DNA of 8,963 nucleotides, from assembly GCA_964517795.1 (NCBI GenBank), contig CAZFDE010000095.1:1-8963 (forward strand), given 5' to 3'. The translations under genes were made by a program, and so were the position numbers. This document shows positions 6,157 to 8,963 of this stretch, one piece after another. This stretch comes from CAZFDE01 sp964517795. GTDB taxonomy: Bacteria > Planctomycetota > Phycisphaerae > Sedimentisphaerales > Anaerobacaceae. How positions within the stretch are numbered: position 1 is the first letter of the stretch; each line of letters opens with the position of its first letter. Under the pieces are notes generated by a model. The model saw nothing but the letters and a program-made list of their open reading frames with translations, did no database searches and was not told the origin of the DNA.

Positions 6157-8778
6157 TTAATCCGTATGTTCAAAATAACACGCAAAGCGCTGCTTGAGCG
6201 CATTGGCATACAATTTCATTGTATCGCATTCAGACTTGGGATCATGGCGAATGACCCGTATTGCATCAAGCCACGGATCCGACGGATATGGTTCGACATG
6301 GCGAAATTTCGGGTCCTGGAAAAATTCATGATTAATGTGGTTCTCACTTCGATGCGAAAGAAAGCCCAAATACAGTGTGTCATTTTCGATCAGGTCACTG
6401 AAGAAATGAGTTCCCAGAGACACATCCGGGGAAATATCCTTGCTCATACCGGTCATTTCAATGATGACGCTGACGGTATTGATCTCCTGATAGGATACCG
6501 GCACTCCCAGTGACGGCGAACTGGTGCCCCAACGCCCCGGTCCGATCAGCATCACGGCCGCATCATCCTGATTCGGCGCGAACTGATGAGCAAGCTGGCC
6601 TACTTTTCGCGCAACCGAATACCGCTGCTGGATCGGTAACTGGCTGTAAATTTCGGGTATCACATAGATAATGGTATCGATCTCAATAATACGGCTTTGG
6701 CCGATGACCGGCCCCGATGCGCTGATCGCAATATGCGCGTTGTCCATCGAATCGGTGGGATCGACGATCGCTCCGCCGCCTTTGAGCTGCAGCGGGCGAC
6801 ACTGGACTAGATTAATCCGATATTCCGAATGATTGAAAAAATTCAGCGTAAATTCAACATCCACGGGCGATGTATAAACATCCTGTAAAATCGCTAACGC
6901 CTGCCGCATATCTTCGGCGAAATTCGTCTGTTTCAGCAGCTTCTCAAACGTCAATGCATACGAAAAGACATTTTTGATGCCGCGATCGGCAGCGCGTTTT
7001 TCCATTTCCTTGTCCTGGGTCGCATAAAAATCAATCGGTAGATCATCGACCGACTTGACAATTTCTTCAAATTGTTTGGTGACCAGCGCATCGACATCCA
7101 TATTAATGAGATCGACTTTGCGCTGGGCGTATCGACGCACCTGCTCAAAACTGGTTTCCGGACGACGCTGCACGTCATTCAGCGCGACGATACGGGTATA
7201 ATCATCATCACTGCGGTCAACGGCCCGCGTTCCCAGCCCGAATACCAGGCGCAGCATCCCCGCTTCCGGATCGATATATTCGCTCCAGGCATAGGGGTTG
7301 AATGAGAATCCGACGCCGGCACTCTGAGGGAAAAACATCCCCTGGTGACGCGCGCCGGAGACACGCTGGACCAGTAATGCCATTTGCTCATCCTGCTGCA
7401 TCAGTCCCCGCATAGCGCGATAACTCAGTGCCTCTTCGCTCATGGTGCTGGCATAAATTTCCCGTACGGCATTGATGAGTTTTGTCAGTCGCTCCTGGCG
7501 TGTTCCCTGGTTTGCCAGAAAGATACTCTTGTATTTACCGGCAAAAGCGTTACCGAAATTGTCTTCCAGCAGACTGCTCGAGCGCACGATCACGGGAGAC
7601 TGACCGAAGTAGTCGAGCATATCCATAAACTGTTTTTCTATATATCCGGGAAATTGACCCCGAAGGATTAATTCCGCCGCATCCTGGGCACCTTCATGAA
7701 AATCTGGTGCCTCCTGAATTTTTTTGCGTAACCACCATACCTTGTTGTTCACCAAAAAGGTATAAAACACATCGGAACCGATAAAAAACGAATCATGCGG
7801 CTCCAGCAGCACCCGAAACCGCTTGTCACTTTTTTGAAGGATGGCACGAGCCACGATCATTCCCACGGCCTTGCCGCCGATCAGGCCGGTCCCGATCATC
7901 CGTTTCCATATTTTTAACAGATCGGACAACGTTAAATATTTTTGTGCCAGCCGGATCATCCGAATTTCGCGCGAAAAGATCATCCGGATCAAACGCTGAA
8001 AATAATGAACCACCTCGTCGTAACCAATCAAACCTTCACGGAAACCCTGTTCGATCTTTTCCGCCTCCGAAAACGTCTTGTACCAAATCCCCTGGCTGGT
8101 ATTCATCCCATCGACATTCGACCATGGGGCATGAGACATGATCTCGGTGATGACCGCACTTTCAGTGACCGGAATAAAATCATCGCCGGACCATTCATGA
8201 ATCATATTCATCGTCGGAGAATACCGCCCTTCCACCTTAACCGGATGGACATACAGCGTTCCATGGTGACGATAAACATGTGAAACCACCTGGGCGGTTT
8301 CAAGGATGGGAGTAATCGCATGAAACGAATGATGATTTTTCAAGACCGCAAAGATGGTCAGCGTTTTGGCATCATATAAATACGGGCAAACCAGCTTGAA
8401 GAAATTACCCAGCATACGATCGCTGAACCAATCCAGCACCAGTTCGCTCAGACAGTCAAAGACATAATAATTCCCTTTTCCGTGCTCATCGATTACGCGG
8501 TGAATATCGGAAACAAACTTTTCGAATCCGCCCTCAGCCTGAAGATGATAGATCTCGGCACCCATATCCGGCTCAACCAGAGGCGGATGCTTGGCGAAAC
8601 GAAAATAGATCAACTTCTGGCCTGAGTCGATCGCGTGGCGGCAGTAGGGTTTGACAAACGGCACAAAATCGTCCAGTGAATCCACATACCAGACAATATT
8701 ATCACCGGGCAACGCTTCTTTGATCACCGTATCGAATCCCGGCAATCCGGTGCTCCAGAGTTTTGCTGCTTTTTGCAT
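6157..8778 (-). CDS. PEP/pyruvate-binding (PPDK_N-type) protein with degenerate KaiC-like N-domain
   Basis: From ATG 8778-8776 this is 873 residues; a GTG at 8787 would add three. Residues about 8-215 look like a KaiC/RecA-type domain: STGLPGFDTVI (9-19) resembles the KaiC entry motif and YYVFDCLSEL (104-113) its Walker B strand, but the Walker A position (30-41) has no GKT/S. Residues about 298-665 match the ATP-grasp part of PEP synthase and pyruvate phosphate dikinase: GLIGGKAVGM (298-307), VIVRSSSLLEDNFGNAFAG (395-413), GVGFSFNP (488-495) and VQCRP (658-662). The C-terminal 200 residues, with GPGRWGTSSPSLG (747-759), are not a phosphohistidine or TIM-barrel domain, and no TSGGxTxH motif is seen. 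A complete PEP synthase reaction is therefore unlikely alone; it may be a partner kinase or a regulator. A LysR gene follows 20 nt later. No clear Shine-Dalgarno precedes either start. Confidence 0.83.
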   Translation of the reverse strand: MQKAAKLWSTGLPGFDTVIKEALPGDNIVWYVDSLDDFVPFVKPYCRHAIDSGQKLIYFRFAKHPPLVEPDMGAEIYHLQAEGGFEKFVSDIHRVIDEHGKGNYYVFDCLSELVLDWFSDRMLGNFFKLVCPYLYDAKTLTIFAVLKNHHSFHAITPILETAQVVSHVYRHHGTLYVHPVKVEGRYSPTMNMIHEWSGDDFIPVTESAVITEIMSHAPWSNVDGMNTSQGIWYKTFSEAEKIEQGFREGLIGYDEVVHYFQRLIRMIFSREIRMIRLAQKYLTLSDLLKIWKRMIGTGLIGGKAVGMIVARAILQKSDKRFRVLLEPHDSFFIGSDVFYTFLVNNKVWWLRKKIQEAPDFHEGAQDAAELILRGQFPGYIEKQFMDMLDYFGQSPVIVRSSSLLEDNFGNAFAGKYKSIFLANQGTRQERLTKLINAVREIYASTMSEEALSYRAMRGLMQQDEQMALLVQRVSGARHQGMFFPQSAGVGFSFNPYAWSEYIDPEAGMLRLVFGLGTRAVDRSDDDYTRIVALNDVQRRPETSFEQVRRYAQRKVDLINMDVDALVTKQFEEIVKSVDDLPIDFYATQDKEMEKRAADRGIKNVFSYALTFEKLLKQTNFAEDMRQALAILQDVYTSPVDVEFTLNFFNHSEYRINLVQCRPLQLKGGGAIVDPTDSMDNAHIAISASGPVIGQSRIIEIDTIIYVIPEIYSQLPIQQRYSVARKVGQLAHQFAPNQDDAAVMLIGPGRWGTSSPSLGVPVSYQEINTVSVIIEMTGMSKDISPDVSLGTHFFSDLIENDTLYLGFLSHRSENHINHEFFQDPKFRHVEPYPSDPWLDAIRVIRHDPKSECDTMKLYANALKQRFACYFEHTD

Positions 8779-8795
8779 TGGGCGCACTTTCTGAT

Positions 8796-8814
8796 AAATA
8801 AATGGTATTTATTT
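8796..8814. repeat. Inverted repeat AAATAAAT-GGT-ATTTATTT before the PEP/pyruvate-binding gene
   Basis: Perfect 8-nt arms with a 3-nt spacer lie 18 nt before the ATG, overlapping the predicted transcription start. The base composition is AT-rich, which raises the odds of a chance palindrome, but the position fits an operator. Confidence 0.4.
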
Positions 8815-8817
8815 GTT

Positions 8818-8846
8818 TTTCTAACAAAACGGCCGCTTCATTTCAA
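8818..8846 (-). promoter_or_regulatory. Possible promoter of the PEP/pyruvate-binding-LysR operon
   Basis: TTGAAA (8846-8841) and TAGAAA (8823-8818) are spaced by 17 nt, each with partial consensus matches. The start would fall near 8811 inside the inverted repeat. The rest of the stretch to 8963 is AT-rich with several weaker promoter-like pairs and no gene that I can support. Confidence 0.35.
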
Positions 8847-8963
8847 GATATTTTATTAGCACAAGTTATAGTCTATATTAGAAAAATATATTCGCTATTG
8901 CAACATAATTGCATATACTGTATAAGCTTATTTTGAAAGTAAATGGTTTTTTATATTAGAATT

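Noticed and set aside
1..8963. tRNA, rRNA, CRISPR array, insertion sequence or prophage
   Set aside because: Nearly all of the window is coding for recognisable chromosomal proteins. I saw no spaced direct repeats, transposase motifs or cloverleaf sequences.

Overview
This window comes from a bacterial chromosome of medium GC. All nine genes I can support lie on the minus strand, so they read from high to low coordinates. Two lipoprotein signals, a FabZ-type dehydratase, a LolA-like protein and an Hc1-type histone-like protein suggest a Gram-negative-type bacterium. From memory of where such proteins occur, Planctomycetota (Phycisphaerae-like) is my first guess and Desulfobacterota my second. 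No marker gene here proves either. UGA is a normal stop in at least four genes, so the genetic code is standard.

The main result is at the low-coordinate end. What looks like two short ORFs (start near 667, stop at 499-497, then open to 35) is one reading frame interrupted by a single UGA. The UGA sits where the first cysteine of a thioredoxin CxxC motif belongs (W-UGA-G-G-C). A perfect GC-rich hairpin begins 17 nt downstream, and its 5-nt loop GUGUC begins 26 nt after the UGA, as expected of a bacterial SECIS. I annotate it as a selenocysteine-containing, lipoprotein-anchored thioredoxin-like protein. It is the last gene of a tight cluster: a zinc metallopeptidase (HECGH motif), an ATP-grasp ligase overlapping it by 4 bp, and then the selenoprotein 18 nt further on. 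Together they look like an uncharacterised peptide or cell-envelope module.

The middle (2840-3860) holds a FabZ-type hydroxyacyl-ACP dehydratase and a 57-residue Hc1-family histone-like protein. The latter has a strong Shine-Dalgarno and a good sigma70-type promoter embedded in inverted repeats. Next comes a two-gene operon (3859-5140) of a LolA-like lipoprotein and a flavodoxin-like protein, overlapping by 8 bp, with its own promoter and two hairpins at its 3' end.

The high-coordinate end has an 873-residue protein that joins a degenerate KaiC-like domain lacking a Walker A loop to a PEP/pyruvate-binding (PPDK_N-type) ATP-grasp region. It has no phosphohistidine or PEP-utilising TIM-barrel domain. 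A LysR-type regulator follows 20 nt later. The AT-rich stretch above 8780 is its probable promoter region. I see no tRNA, rRNA, CRISPR array, insertion sequence or prophage signal.
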